Shown: one piece after another, positions 40,748 to 51,280 of the stretch
Position numbering within the stretch: the first letter of the stretch is position 1
Layout: the number at the start of each line of letters is the position of its first letter
Source of the DNA: Stentor coeruleus
Lineage: Eukaryota > Ciliophora > Heterotrichea > Heterotrichida > Stentoridae
Direction of reading: 5' to 3'
DNA length: 64,000 bases
Assembly (NCBI GenBank): GCA_001970955.1
Contig: MPUH01000310.1
Span: 1-64,000 of the forward strand
Notes under the pieces: generated by a model
The model's input: only the letters and a program-made list of their open reading frames with translations
What the model was told of the DNA's origin: nothing
The model's database searches: none
Position numbers and translations under genes: made by a program

Positions 40748-41570
40748 AGTTTTTTGCAGAATAGAAATTTAAGGTAGGGCTAAGTTATGGATTTTTAGTT
40801 TTATTTAAGATTTGAGAAGAATAAAGTGAGCAGATTAGAGAGATATTTTAATAACATAACATAGTAAATTGTTGTTAAAGTTTTTTTCATATTTTTTTAT
40901 CTTAATAACTATTTAAGATACAGTTTTTTTGAGATTTAAATATACCTAGTTTTATATTGGAAATTAAAATAAAACTTTCATGTTGTTTGGGAATATGCTT
41001 TTTTATTAAAATAATAGAATTGATTTGGTAGTTATGAATCTTGAAATTGGATTTACGACTTTTGTGATATATCCAGAATTAAGTATAATGTAAGCAGCGC
41101 TTTTTCACTATTTTTTGAATCATCAAATATAAAAGCTTCATTGTACCCAAATTGTATTATTTAATTGATTGCCAATTCCATTAGTTCCAGGGATTTTCAT
41201 AATTGTTTTTTCACTCATTTTAGTTGATCACTAATTATTTTTTTTAAGTTTTATAGACTATATTTCATAATATTAAAAAAATATTACCTTCTTACTTCCT
41301 AAAGATTCATTAAATTAATATTACAAACCCCATCTTCTTTAATAAGCTACATAAAAATCTACCCATCAAAATAAAATCAATATTCAAGTCAAAAGTTAAT
41401 CATTAATAAAAAACTTATGCATTTCAAACAATAAACACAAAAAAAATCTCAGAAATTACTCATAAACCCCAAATCCAATAATTAACCCTTCAATTTTCCC
41501 TCTTATCTCACTAAACCCAACATTTTATGACTAAAACCATTAAACAATAACTACCACATAAGCCAATCAT
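40748..41570. other. Intergenic, convergent
   Basis: AT-rich, G-rich to about 41100 and C-rich from about 41270. It contains a small coding-like relic (41053-41218), listed separately. Confidence 0.55.
41053..41218 (-). pseudogene. Short coding-like relic with one frame change
   Basis: From an ATG at 41218 the minus strand reads SEKTIMKIPGTNGIGNQ and stops, while the next frame carries on with FGYNEAFIFDDSKNSEK to a TAA at 41053. No 15-nt intron motif lies at the joint. It may be a broken small gene, a fragment of a larger one, or a live small gene with a sequencing error. No family recognised. Confidence 0.35.
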
Positions 41571-42878
41571 TTAATAATTACTAGAGCTTCTCTCATTCAA
41601 AAACTTGAAATCGGACTTCCTACTAATAGTTTGCACTTCTCCAACTTCAATCTGTTTTTTCTTAGTATCCGCAACCTGATTTTTAACTTTATTCACCAAG
41701 TTTTCATACCCAGCCGCTTCATCATCTTCATTTTTATAATGTGAACTTGACTCATGGCCTTTCTTCAAATCCTGAAGGGCCTTCTGCACCTCTCTTTGTG
41801 GGATAATTTTCTCTATAGCCTCTTCTCTATCATAATGTTTACATACAGCTTCTCCTTTATCTGTATTTTTTTCCCTTACCAAAATCGTATTATTATTCGA
41901 ATTCAATTCCCAATAATCTTTAGGAATCGATAATTTTTTACTAGTCTCTCCACCATTTATCAATCCTGGGCATTCTTTTTTCCATATTTTACTATCATTG
42001 CTTTTACCTAACTTTTTCAACGGTGGGAGTTTTTTCTTACGATTCGACTTCAAATTATCAGAAAACAAAGCTTGTAATTCATATCTAAAAATCAAAAAAT
42101 CTTCAAGATTCCTCTCATCAACATGTATTTCCGGTTCTGAATTCTCATTTTTCAACACAGACTTTAAATCTGTATATCTTGGTAAAAACTGAGCTTTTAA
42201 ATTAGGAACTTTATCTAAAACATTCCTAAACTCTTCAAATGTTATAAGCCCTTCATCATTTTTACTTCTTGATTTCAGCATGCCTATACTTCTCATAACC
42301 CATTCATATCTTCTTAAAGCTTTATCTCTGCTTAATTTTTCTAATAAAACCCTGCTGTTTATATTCATTTCTGTATTTTCTTTAGAAAATATTCTTTCAA
42401 TAACTTCAATCATTTTATATACTTCATCAGGAGAAAGACAACCATCTTCATCAACATCAGTAAGGTCGAAAATCAATTCGATTTTTTTTTCATTAGGAAT
42501 TCTTGATAATAAAGTTAAAGCAAGCATAATATCATGAAGTTCGATATCGTTTGTGATAATTTCAACTTGACCTTTTTTTACATATTCTCTAACTCCAAAA
42601 CCTAGATAAAGATTACGGCGAAAAAGATGCTCGGAAATGTTGTCGTTGTAAAGTTTTAAGTCTTTTTTTAGGATTTTCATGAAGATTGATTTTATTATTA
42701 CACCGTTTTTAGAGTTGGTACCTTTACGGAATTCACGCCAGAGGTTGATTAAACATTCTCTACTTGAGACTGTATGGGTATTACTTTGCTTTTGAAATTG
42801 AGCTAGTTCTTTGTCGGATGGGAAGGCTAGATCAGATTTTGTTAAGAAGGTACTGCTTGGGTTGCGTTCGACTTGCAT
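41571..42878 (-). CDS. EF-hand protein of unknown function
   Basis: 435 residues. A canonical EF-hand loop, DVDEDGCLSPDE (about 147-158), has Asp/Glu at the metal positions and should bind calcium. A second degenerate hand (NDEGLITFEEF, about 208-218) lacks some ligands. The N-terminal 100 residues are helical and resemble the regulatory part seen in several protist EF-hand proteins. The C-terminal half is charged and low in complexity, with short coiled-coil stretches. A calcium-dependent scaffold is the likeliest kind of role; no partner can be named. Confidence 0.85.
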   Translation of the reverse strand: MQVERNPSSTFLTKSDLAFPSDKELAQFQKQSNTHTVSSRECLINLWREFRKGTNSKNGVIIKSIFMKILKKDLKLYNDNISEHLFRRNLYLGFGVREYVKKGQVEIITNDIELHDIMLALTLLSRIPNEKKIELIFDLTDVDEDGCLSPDEVYKMIEVIERIFSKENTEMNINSRVLLEKLSRDKALRRYEWVMRSIGMLKSRSKNDEGLITFEEFRNVLDKVPNLKAQFLPRYTDLKSVLKNENSEPEIHVDERNLEDFLIFRYELQALFSDNLKSNRKKKLPPLKKLGKSNDSKIWKKECPGLINGGETSKKLSIPKDYWELNSNNNTILVREKNTDKGEAVCKHYDREEAIEKIIPQREVQKALQDLKKGHESSSHYKNEDDEAAGYENLVNKVKNQVADTKKKQIEVGEVQTISRKSDFKFLNERSSSNY

Positions 42879-43954
42879 TTTTTAAATAATATTTTGCATT
42901 TTTTCTAAGGATTTTGTTAAACTGGTGCATTAAAGGTATGTATTAAAGAAGAAATGGATGGGATGGTTGGCTTGTGGGATATTTTATGGCTTTTTTATTT
43001 GGGGGTTTTATGATTGGATTGTCGGATTTTTTTTGGTGATTGATGAAGGTGTAGAAGATGTTGAATGGTCTGGTTTTGGTAGGTTTTTTAGATTGAAAGG
43101 TTGAGTTTGGAAGATTTTTTTTATGCTGTTGAGGTTTTATGGAAGATTTAAAGAGAGGTGGGATAAAAAAAGTGATTGGGTTGTTGATTGAATTTTTTTA
43201 GATTGAAGTAGGAAATATGATTTAGGTAGGCTGTTGGTATTTTTTTAATAACTACCTTCTAATATTTATAACTTAAGTAATTTTATTCTTACCCTTACTT
43301 TCATTCTTTATAAATCCCTAACCAAATTTTTTTTCCATTTAGAATTTTTGCTCATCAAAAATATGCATAAATTTCAATATGTGCTTTTGGAATATATATT
43401 TCATCTCTTTCTATATATATTCAATATTATAATTTCAATAAAAAGCTTTTAGTTTTATATCTTATTTTTAACTAACATAAACTAATTTCTCTTTAATATC
43501 ATAAGCACAAATCCTCAAATCTCATTATAACAATAATTCTACAATCAATACTATTAATCTTAATGTAAACTAATTATAAAAATAGAAAACCCAAGTTAAA
43601 ATTTAATAAAGTAATTTTTCCGTAGTAAATACATAACCAAGCTGATCTACTTTTAAAATCTATTTAGTCGATATTTCTAAATTATAATAAAAAAAAAACA
43701 TTTATCAATATTATCTTAAAAATATATAAAACATCCTTAAAAGTCCAAAAATTTATTACATACAAAATTCCCAATCTTGAAATTATGCCTGATAAAAATT
43801 AAGTTCTCATATAATTATCTATTATTTTTCTCATAATAACTTACATATAAAATGCAAAACTAAACTCATATATGAGTTTTACCATAAGAATTATTATATT
43901 TTGCTTACAACATTTTACAAGTACTTTTAAATACAAATTTTAAGATGAATTATA
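42879..43954. other. Intergenic
   Basis: No gene seen over about 1.1 kb. On the plus strand it is G-rich and almost free of C from 42900 to about 43245, then switches abruptly to C-containing, G-poor DNA. The break is sharp enough to see by eye. Confidence 0.6.
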
Positions 43955-44731
43955 TCAAAAATACCCAGAAACCAAATCTTTCTTATTATGCTTGCATTTA
44001 ATCTTGTATTTAATGCATTTCTTATTATCTTCTTGACTTTCTTCACTCAAACGAGAGTGAAGTTTTCTTATAATTTTTTTAGCCGTTACAATTTTTTTTT
44101 GCAGCCTATAATTTTTTTTTGTGTGATTGATAATTTTACTATCCAAAGCTTCAATATCATTTCTAATGCAACTATTTTGTATAATAGATTCTCTTAGCAT
44201 ACTGGCCGAAGCTGATTTTGAATAAGAAAATTCAGTAAGATATTTTATGTAATTATCACAACTTGACCCAAACAATTCTTGATAAGAATATAAGAAAATA
44301 CCAAGTTTAGCCCCTTTAAAATAACTTCCAAAGGTCATATGATCTTCTTTATGAGCCAAAAGGTAAAAGTTACAATAATTCGAGGCAGGTTCATGAAATA
44401 TGCCAATCTGATATCCGCCATTATCAGTTTTCACAACCTCTTCAAGTTTATGCAAAAGTAATAAAGAGCTTTCATTACCTGGTATTTCATAAATAAGTGC
44501 CCATAAATGACTTCCAGCTACACTAAAATCCAAGTTTGGAAATATTTCTGATTGTGATGAGTGGTCATAAGATAAACTGTCAATATTTCTTAACGATGAT
44601 AAAGTTATTGCTTGTACTTGTCCAGAATCATTTAAAACCTTTAGAGTTAGTCGAGAAAGTGCAGGAAGAGGTTTCATATTTATTATTTTCTTAAAAATCC
44701 CATAGTTTATATTAGCAGCCATTTTTGGCAT
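43955..44731 (-). CDS. Protein of unknown function, 258 residues
   Basis: Open frame from ATG 44731. The first 180 residues look like a globular alpha/beta domain with hydrophobic strands (LWALIYEIPG, GGYQIGIFHEP, NFYLLAHK). The last 60 residues are a very basic helix (HTKKNYRLQKKIVTAKKIIRK, RLSEES) followed by a Lys/Cys/His-rich end. No family is recognised, and no signal peptide or membrane helix is seen. Confidence 0.72.
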   Translation of the reverse strand: MPKMAANINYGIFKKIINMKPLPALSRLTLKVLNDSGQVQAITLSSLRNIDSLSYDHSSQSEIFPNLDFSVAGSHLWALIYEIPGNESSLLLLHKLEEVVKTDNGGYQIGIFHEPASNYCNFYLLAHKEDHMTFGSYFKGAKLGIFLYSYQELFGSSCDNYIKYLTEFSYSKSASASMLRESIIQNSCIRNDIEALDSKIINHTKKNYRLQKKIVTAKKIIRKLHSRLSEESQEDNKKCIKYKIKCKHNKKDLVSGYF

Positions 44732-45655
44732 ATTATTTTAAATCTGACTCAGGACAAGTCATGCATTTTACCTTCACTTTTTGAATATAGAAATATCTTT
44801 TATTGTTTTAATATAGGTATTTTTATTGTGTTTAAGGAAAGTAGTTTTTTTATTGAGGTTAATGAGATTTAATGGATTTTTTGATGATTGCAGTGAAAAT
44901 TATAAGATTTTAATGAGCTTTTGAAGAAAAAATTGGACTTTTTGGAGGTAGAAGGGTGAAAGTGTATTGTGGATTGTAGAAATAGTTAGTTAAGAATTTG
45001 GATGTAGGAGTTTATATGAGATTAAGCTGTAGAGTGGTAAGAAGTGTGGTATATTAAAGAAAAATGGCACAAAGATTTGGAAATTTGCTTGCATGCTGGC
45101 TTTTAGTAGGATTTAAGTATGTTTTTTGTGATAATACTTTATTATGATTAGAAAATAGTAGCGATGATAATAATTCGCAATTTATTATGCTTTTTATAAA
45201 ATAACTTTGATGCTAGTAGCTATAACTATAAAAACTTTTCTCAAATAGCTTATTTTTATTAATACTTCCTACTAAATAACAGAAGACTTAAAAAAAAATT
45301 GATAATATACTTTCATATATAGCATATCCTAATCATAACAATTTCCCCAAAAAACTACCTAATTCTAAGCAATTTCCAATAAAAATCACGTACTTTCTCA
45401 ACTAAGCGAACTAAAAAAAAACCCCAATCAATAATTCCAACTCGATATTTTTATATATAAACTAAACCAAGCTCAAAAAACATAAAATAGAAAAATTCTT
45501 AATCATATTAGAAACAAAACTATATACAAAAGCTAATTTTTTCATAGTAAAACATAAAATCTTAATCAATAAAATATTTTTGATACATAAAATTCTTTTA
45601 TACAATCAGAGTTAAAAGGTATGATATTTAATGCTAAACAACTAAAAAGCTTTAA
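44732..45655. other. Intergenic before tRNA cluster
   Basis: No protein gene seen. G-rich to about 45200 then C-rich. The last 40 bases begin the conserved 5' flank shared by the tRNA genes. Confidence 0.6.
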
Positions 45656-45728
45656 GCCCGTCTAGCTCAGTCGGTAGAGCGCTAGGCTCTTAACCTAGTG
45701 GTCGTGGGTTCGAGCCCCACGGTGGGCG
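45656..45728 (+). tRNA. tRNA-Lys (anticodon CUU), copy 1
   Basis: 73 bases folding as a standard cloverleaf: acceptor GCCCGTC/GGTGGGC with two G-T pairs, D stem GCTC/GAGC, anticodon stem CTAGG/CCTAG with loop CTCTTAA, variable TGGTC, T stem GTGGG/CCCAC with TTCGAGC loop, discriminator G. Anticodon CTT reads AAG (Lys). A T-run directly after it is a pol III terminator. No intron. Confidence 0.98.
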
Positions 45729-45839
45729 TTTTTTATCAATAGTTTTTTTTATCTTATTTATTATAAAAGACTAGTTTTTATCTAAGTTTTTGAAGTTCAA
45801 AGCTATTGTATTTAATGATAAATTGCTAAAAAGCTTTAA

Positions 45840-45912
45840 GCCCGTCTAGCTCAGTCGGTAGAGCGCTAGGCTCTTAACCTAGTGGTCGTGGGTTCGAGCC
45901 CCACGGTGGGCG
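45840..45912 (+). tRNA. tRNA-Lys (CUU), copy 2
   Basis: Base-for-base identical to copy 1, followed by a run of seven T. Confidence 0.98.
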
Positions 45913-46031
45913 TTTTTTTATGAATAATGTTTTTTTTCTTATTTTTATGTAAAGATTAAATTTTTGGATAAGGTTTTGATATAGCTTAAAGATATTATTA
46001 TATTTAATGATAAATTACTAGAGAACTTTAA

Positions 46032-46104
46032 GCCCGTCTAGCTCAGTCGGTAGAGCGCTAGGCTCTTAACCTAGTGGTCGTGGGTTCGAGCCCCACGGTG
46101 GGCG
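46032..46104 (+). tRNA. tRNA-Lys (CUU), copy 3
   Basis: Identical to copy 1, followed by a run of seven T. Confidence 0.98.
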
Positions 46105-46339
46105 TTTTTTTATGAATAATGCTTTTTTTTTTCTTAAAGTATTGCAAGATTTTATATGTTTTTTTCTTTTAATGTGGTAAAAGGATTGCTTTTTTTTTCT
46201 TATGGTGATGTGGAATAGGGGTTTTTTTCTATTAGAACTATGCTAGGATTGTGTTTAATATCAGTAATTTATGGGTAAAGGTTTTTGTTTGAGAATTTTA
46301 AAGTTATGTATTTAATTATTTTTAGCTTAAGTGCTATAA

Positions 46340-46412
46340 GCCCGTCTAGCTCAGTCGGTAGAGCGCTAGGCTCTTAACCTAGTGGTCGTGGGTTCGAGCC
46401 CCACGGTGGGCG
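46340..46412 (+). tRNA. tRNA-Lys (CUU), copy 4
   Basis: Identical to copy 1 in all 73 bases although its 5' flank has diverged, followed by a run of six T. Confidence 0.98.
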
Positions 46413-46699
46413 TTTTTTATTAATAGTATTTTTTTGTGATAATGGAGGAATAAGCTTTGTATAAGTTATGATAGGCTTTTTGGTTTGAAATGAGAAGTAT
46501 ATTGATGGAGATTTCGATTTTTCAAACAATAAAATTAGAGATCAAATTTCGTAAATGGAAAATTTGAAATCAACTTTAAAAATAAACTCTCTGATTATAT
46601 AAATTTACATATCTAATTTTCCTTATAAAACACAACAACAAAACAAATAAAACCCTTATCCAAAAAAAATTATTATAAGAAGTATCTTTTACTTACCAA

Positions 46700-48316
46700 C
46701 TAATCAAGTTCATCTAAATAACAAGTATTAATGTTGAATTTCCAATACACATTGTCCAAATACTCATTAGCTGCAAGTTCTTCCAGTGTAGCATTTGTAA
46801 TGCATTTAGTCGACATAAACGGATTTTTCTGTGGTTTCTTATCTTCCATATCAAACAAATCTGTGAGTTCTTCCAATTCTTTTCCTGTAATAGGTTTTGT
46901 ATAAGGATAGCTAAATATTACTTACTCAGGTATCAAATCATTTTCTTCAGCTTTTTCCCCACTATCTTCACTACTTAAATTATCAAAAAAGTTTATATTC
47001 GCTTTTCCACCAATATTCTTACTTTCTATCTCATTGTAATCATCTAATTTCGGGTGAAAACCAACCCATCGTTCCATCAAATCCATCGAAGTTGTTATTG
47101 CTTCGATTTTACTATTCACAAGTAAATTAATCATTTTGTATACATGCCCAGTACATCCACTAGCAGTCGAAAATTTCTTACATTTTACAACACTTGAAGA
47201 AGCAAGTTCAATCAAAATCTGTGGAAATTCAGCTTTGAGTAAAGCTTTGACATACTCATTAGCTGAAGTGTTAATTAAAGCTTCAATAAAACCTGTAAAA
47301 GCATGATGGAAATAAGAACTCCATTTGTATGTATCAAGTAGGTTAATAATCCTGTTAATTTCATTAGAAACTTCATTTACTAATATTGGAAAATTGCATA
47401 TCAACACCATAATTTCAAGGACTATTAAACGATGTTCTCCAAAACACTTAACTTCTACTCCGAATTGTGTTATGATTTTCTCATCCCCATCAAGGCATAA
47501 AATATCAACAAAACCTGAGACTTTTTTGACAAAATGCTCAGATACAGTTTCCCCTGATAAATTTAGCACATTTTTAACAACCCCTCCAGCATTCCTAATG
47601 ATATATGTTTTTTTCCCTTTAACAAAACATAAAAGTTTATCAAAAACCTCTTTTGATAACAGTTCTTGATATATATCATCATCTTTATTCAATCGACAAA
47701 GTACACTATTTGCATTATAAGAAGTCATTAAATCAGCACTTTCTATTAATGAAACAATTTCAATCAAAATCATTCGTCGCTCATCATAAAACCCTTTACT
47801 CGATATTATTGTGTAGACAATTTCTGCAACTGAGCTTGATTTCAGATGTTTGAGTAAAGAAATATGAAGGGATTCTTGGAAAACTATCATAAGAAACTCT
47901 TCAGTATTGTAATTCAGACAGCTTTCGAATGCTTTTTGGAAATACCCTGCGAGGAGTAGGTTTATAGGAGGTTCGCGGGTAATAAAGGAAAACAAATATC
48001 TCATGAGATTTGGTTCTTGGAATAAAATATTGAATAAACAAGGCAAATCGCTTGTAAAAAACTCACTGGCGACTAGAGGATATTTACAAGCTTGTATTGT
48101 ATTTGATGGGTCAATAGGCTCTTCTATTATATAACGGATTAGTTCCCGCACTCTTTCACTTGTGATGCTGAATTTTTCTTACTATGATGAGAACTCAGGG
48201 TTACAACAACAGACTTCGTCTATGGTTCGATCATTACTTAATACATTGTCTAAAGTAGGGTTTGATTTGAGAAAATCACTGTATTGGGATGCTTGGATTG
48301 ACTTTCTTGATTTCAT
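46700..48316 (-). CDS. PP6 phosphatase regulatory subunit (SAPS domain)
   Basis: Exons 48183-48316, 46926-48167 and 46700-46910 give 528 residues. Both 15-nt introns hide in-frame stops or would force non-ATG starts. The SAPS family signature is clear: RELIRYIIEEP, then KYPLVASEFFTSDLPCLF, then LMRYLFSFITREPPINLLLAGYFQK, all in the same order as in yeast SAPs and human PPP6R. These proteins bind the PP6/Sit4-type catalytic subunit and direct it to substrates in cell-cycle and traffic control. The remainder is helical repeat-like, with an acidic tail. The protein is shorter than the human subunits (about 800-900 residues) because the disordered C-terminal region is reduced. Confidence 0.93.
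46911..46925 (-). other. 15-nt intron in PP6 subunit gene
   Basis: Reads GTAAGTAATATTTAG. Removing it extends the protein by about 70 residues to a TAG at 46700. Confidence 0.92.
48168..48182 (-). other. 15-nt intron in PP6 subunit gene
   Basis: Reads GTAAGAAAAATTCAG. Removing it joins an N-terminal exon with an ATG at 48316 to the SAPS domain. Confidence 0.92.
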
Positions 48317-49073
48317 TTTATCTTTTATACTTAAAGTGCGTTTTTTTAATTTGTTGGAGGATTGGAAGTTTGAAAATAGTTGAAAGAGAGGTGGGATTAG
48401 AAATATTGGCTGGGTTTTGAGAGGATTGTGTAGAAGTTGATTGGGTTTTGGGAAGGTGAGGTGATGTTAAAAGAGGAAATGTGAGAGAAGTAGCTTGAAT
48501 TTGATAGGATTATGGAGATTGTGGTGTNGAGAGGATTGTGTAGAAGTTGATTGGGTTTTGGGAAGGTGAGGTGATGTTAAAAGAGGAAATGTTAGAGAAG
48601 TAGCTTGAATTTGATAGGATTATGGAGATTGTGGTGCTTTTGATAGATAAATTTTTGAAATTAGGAAATTATAGGTATAAGGCTTAAGCTTTAGGTTTTT
48701 GATGTATTTTACTATAAAAAAGATAATTTAAGAGTTTAGCATGATTTATAATAAGACTATTACATTATTTATCATATTTTCCTATAAACTTCATCACATA
48801 ATTGATTACAAAACTATTCTCCCCATAAAAACCATCTATATCTATATCAATACCCAAAACCATCTACTTCATAACAAAATTCCATTTCAAAAGCCATCTT
48901 CATCCAAAAACTGCAGAAAAGCCCCAATCCTCCCACCCTCCTAACCTCTAAAAAGCCCTAAAAGTCACACACAATCTCCTTTCACCCCAGCACCTCCTGA
49001 TAATTTTCTCAAATTCCATCAAAAAGTCAATCTACCATGATAATAAAAATCATTCATATGAAAATATAAGAAA
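48317..49073. other. Intergenic, divergent
   Basis: No gene seen. G-rich and C-poor to about 48740, then C-rich and G-poor to the CNOT2-like start. Contains the N-flanked duplication at 48419-48636. Confidence 0.6.
48419..48636. repeat. Assembly-type duplication around single N at 48528
   Basis: Copies 48419-48527 and 48529-48636 differ at two bases (gtgagag/gttagag and the last base). No coding sequence is affected. Confidence 0.85.
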
Positions 49074-49952
49074 ATGTACAACCCAAACAGATCAACAGGA
49101 TATTTCGAAACCATACGAAATGCAGAAAACCTGAGAAAAGTTCCAAGCTTCGACCCAGACAGTAAGAACTTAGTATCATTTCCCCCTTACTATGATGGAT
49201 ATTCATCAATCTATCCTCAAAGAGTTGGCATTGACTACAATCAAAACTACCCAAATGGTCTTGACTATCAAATGCAAGAAGAATTCCCATCATTACTCGG
49301 CTCAAAACCCCCAGGGTTCACAAACGAAGACTTCGCCCCACCACCTGGTTTTTCTAAACCTCTTAAAACAAAAGCCCCAAACCCAAATGCAGTGAGTTTT
49401 ATCCCAAGTTTTCTCTCAGCAGCTCCTTTAAAAAATGAAAAAGATGAACAAGAATCTAAAGATTTCGGTGTTAGAGGGATATTTAATCTTCAGAAAAACT
49501 TAGATGAAGATAAAAGCCTTTTAGCTAAAGGAAAAGATTTAAGTAGTATGGAAATAGGGAAAAAAAACCAAGAATGTTTTTCTTCATTTATAGATCATGC
49601 TCTTAGTGATAATGATATTGAAGAACCTGAGATACCTGAATATAACTTACCAACTTCTTATTATATTGCCAAACCAATATTGAGATTTAAGATGATTAAA
49701 ATCTATAATATTGAGACTTTGTTTTATGTTTTTTATAATATACCTGGAGAGGTTGTACAAAGTTATGTTGCAGATGAACTTTATAGAAGAGATTGGGTGT
49801 ATGAACCTGTGAAACAACAGTGGTATACAAGTGCTGGGGGAGAATGGAAGACTTTTGATATGAACAGGTTTGAGATTGTTAGTGTTGTATCTTGTCCTGG
49901 CCCATTTTTAAGCAAAGATGAAGTTAGTGTTAAACAAAGACCACTTGCATAA
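49074..49952 (+). CDS. CNOT2: CCR4-NOT complex subunit 2 (NOT2)-like
   Basis: 292 residues. The first 170 are disordered, rich in Pro, Asn and Phe. The last 90 hold the NOT box: PKPILR-like lead, ETLFYVFYNIPGEVVQ (about 215-230), then ADELYRRDWVYEPVKQQWY. The ETLFY.FY..P..V.Q...A.EL..RDW pattern is closer to CNOT2 than to CNOT3, where the box starts TLFFIFY. NOT2 with NOT3/5 forms a module on the NOT1 scaffold for mRNA deadenylation and repression in the cytoplasm. The C-terminal FFD-type end is replaced by KTFDMNRFEIV. Confidence 0.9.
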   Translation: MYNPNRSTGYFETIRNAENLRKVPSFDPDSKNLVSFPPYYDGYSSIYPQRVGIDYNQNYPNGLDYQMQEEFPSLLGSKPPGFTNEDFAPPPGFSKPLKTKAPNPNAVSFIPSFLSAAPLKNEKDEQESKDFGVRGIFNLQKNLDEDKSLLAKGKDLSSMEIGKKNQECFSSFIDHALSDNDIEEPEIPEYNLPTSYYIAKPILRFKMIKIYNIETLFYVFYNIPGEVVQSYVADELYRRDWVYEPVKQQWYTSAGGEWKTFDMNRFEIVSVVSCPGPFLSKDEVSVKQRPLA

Positions 49953-50158
49953 TGTAATTAGTATGGATTGGGTCATAGGTTTTAATTATGGAAAAAAATG
50001 AGTATTCTTTTTAGGGTGTTTTTTTTTTTTGATGTAAATTATTATAGGAATTATATGTAGAGGCTGCTTATTAAGAAATAAAGGAGATTTTGGAAATCAT
50101 GTGAAAATTATGGTATTTTTGATAAGAAAAAGTTAGTTTTATTAAAAAATCATATTAC

Positions 50159-51088
50159 TTAAGAACTAAATTTTTTAAACACGTCTTTGATGTCTGGAAC
50201 TTGATGATACTTGGACATAACGGCAAAAAATACACTCCAAGAGAAACTTACCACACATATAACGAAATATGCCCAGCCAAGAACTTTATTCTTCCCACCT
50301 ATTCTTGTTGTAGTAGTGATAATAATCCTTTTATCAGACAAGTACTCTAAATAATTTTTATAAAGTTCGACATTAAACTCAATTATTCCTTCTTTAGCAT
50401 CCTTTTCATCAATTTTCCCATATAATTTCCTCAAAGTACTGGTAGGTGAATTCCTCATCCAAACTTTAAAATGTTTATCTTCAATATCCAAATACCCGAA
50501 TTCATGAGTTTTATACATATCTGAATTGTCATATTTCCAAGATATCCCATCAGAGTCAATATTTACAGTTTCTCCATTAACACTAATTGAGATTGTTGTA
50601 TTTATAAAACTAGCAGGCATTAATCCACATGGGACGATGTAATGATTTTTATCATAAATACCAAAGTTTATATCAAGTTCTCCATCTTTTACTAATGGAC
50701 TGCAATCAGTTGATAAAGTATCTGTTGAAGTATCAGACAATTGCTCTTTACTTTTGGATTTTAGGTAGATACGGTGATTTTGATAATAATCCTCTGTTTC
50801 GATATATATAAATAAAGGGCCTTTTATTTTGTCTATATCAGATTTTGTAAGGGTTATAGTAACTTTTCCTTCTGAGTAATCAAAATCGCCGTTAAATTTG
50901 ATTGTATCAGATTTTTTTTCTAGTATTTGATATGTTAAAGATAATATAACACATGTTAGGACTAAAGAAAATATGAAGAGAAGGGCAAAAAAGATTGCGG
51001 CGCATTTTGGAGTTGGCAAGCATATTATTGTCTTGAAATTCAGCTGCCTCCAGCCTTCTTTTGGCCTTCTTTTATTTTCATTTGACAT
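50159..51088 (-). CDS. CDC50: CDC50/LEM3-family subunit of P4-ATPase lipid flippase
   Basis: 309 residues with the family's two-helix layout: membrane segment 1 at about 33-57 (AAIFFALLFIFSLVLTCVILSL) and segment 2 at about 276-298. The ectodomain between shows the CDC50 words YYQNHRIYLKS, C.PL, IVPCGLMPASFINTT and GISWKYDNSD, and a WMRNSPTSTLRKLYG block. Cysteines for two ectodomain disulphides and N-glycosylation sites are visible. The protein chaperones a P4-ATPase out of the ER and helps it move phosphatidylserine and phosphatidylethanolamine to the cytosolic leaflet. Confidence 0.97.
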   Translation of the reverse strand: MSNENKRRPKEGWRQLNFKTIICLPTPKCAAIFFALLFIFSLVLTCVILSLTYQILEKKSDTIKFNGDFDYSEGKVTITLTKSDIDKIKGPLFIYIETEDYYQNHRIYLKSKSKEQLSDTSTDTLSTDCSPLVKDGELDINFGIYDKNHYIVPCGLMPASFINTTISISVNGETVNIDSDGISWKYDNSDMYKTHEFGYLDIEDKHFKVWMRNSPTSTLRKLYGKIDEKDAKEGIIEFNVELYKNYLEYLSDKRIIITTTTRIGGKNKVLGWAYFVICVVSFSWSVFFAVMSKYHQVPDIKDVFKKFSS

Positions 51089-51280
51089 TTATATAAGTGA
51101 AACTATTGATTTTTATTGCAATACGTATTAATATATTAAGATTATAATTACTAAGCTTTAAATATATAATTAATTTTTATAATAATATTTTTGTGTTATT
51201 CACAAAATACATCCACTTCATAAAAACTATAATTCTTATCTTAACACCCAATAATATTTTTAAAACCCAAAATTTTCTAA

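Larger units (their letters stand above)
45620..46412 (+). repeat. Tandem array of four tRNA-Lys units with shared 5' flank
   Basis: The first three units share an AT-rich upstream stretch of about 30 bases (ttaatgataaattgctaaa-like, then agctttaa) as well as the tRNA, at spacings of 184 and 192 bases. The fourth, 308 bases on, keeps only a loose version. The array grew by local duplication of a unit larger than the tRNA. Confidence 0.85.

Noticed and set aside
48162-48383. 73-codon plus-strand open frame upstream of the PP6 subunit
   Set aside because: Antisense to the subunit's first exon, which is confirmed by the intron and SAPS alignment.
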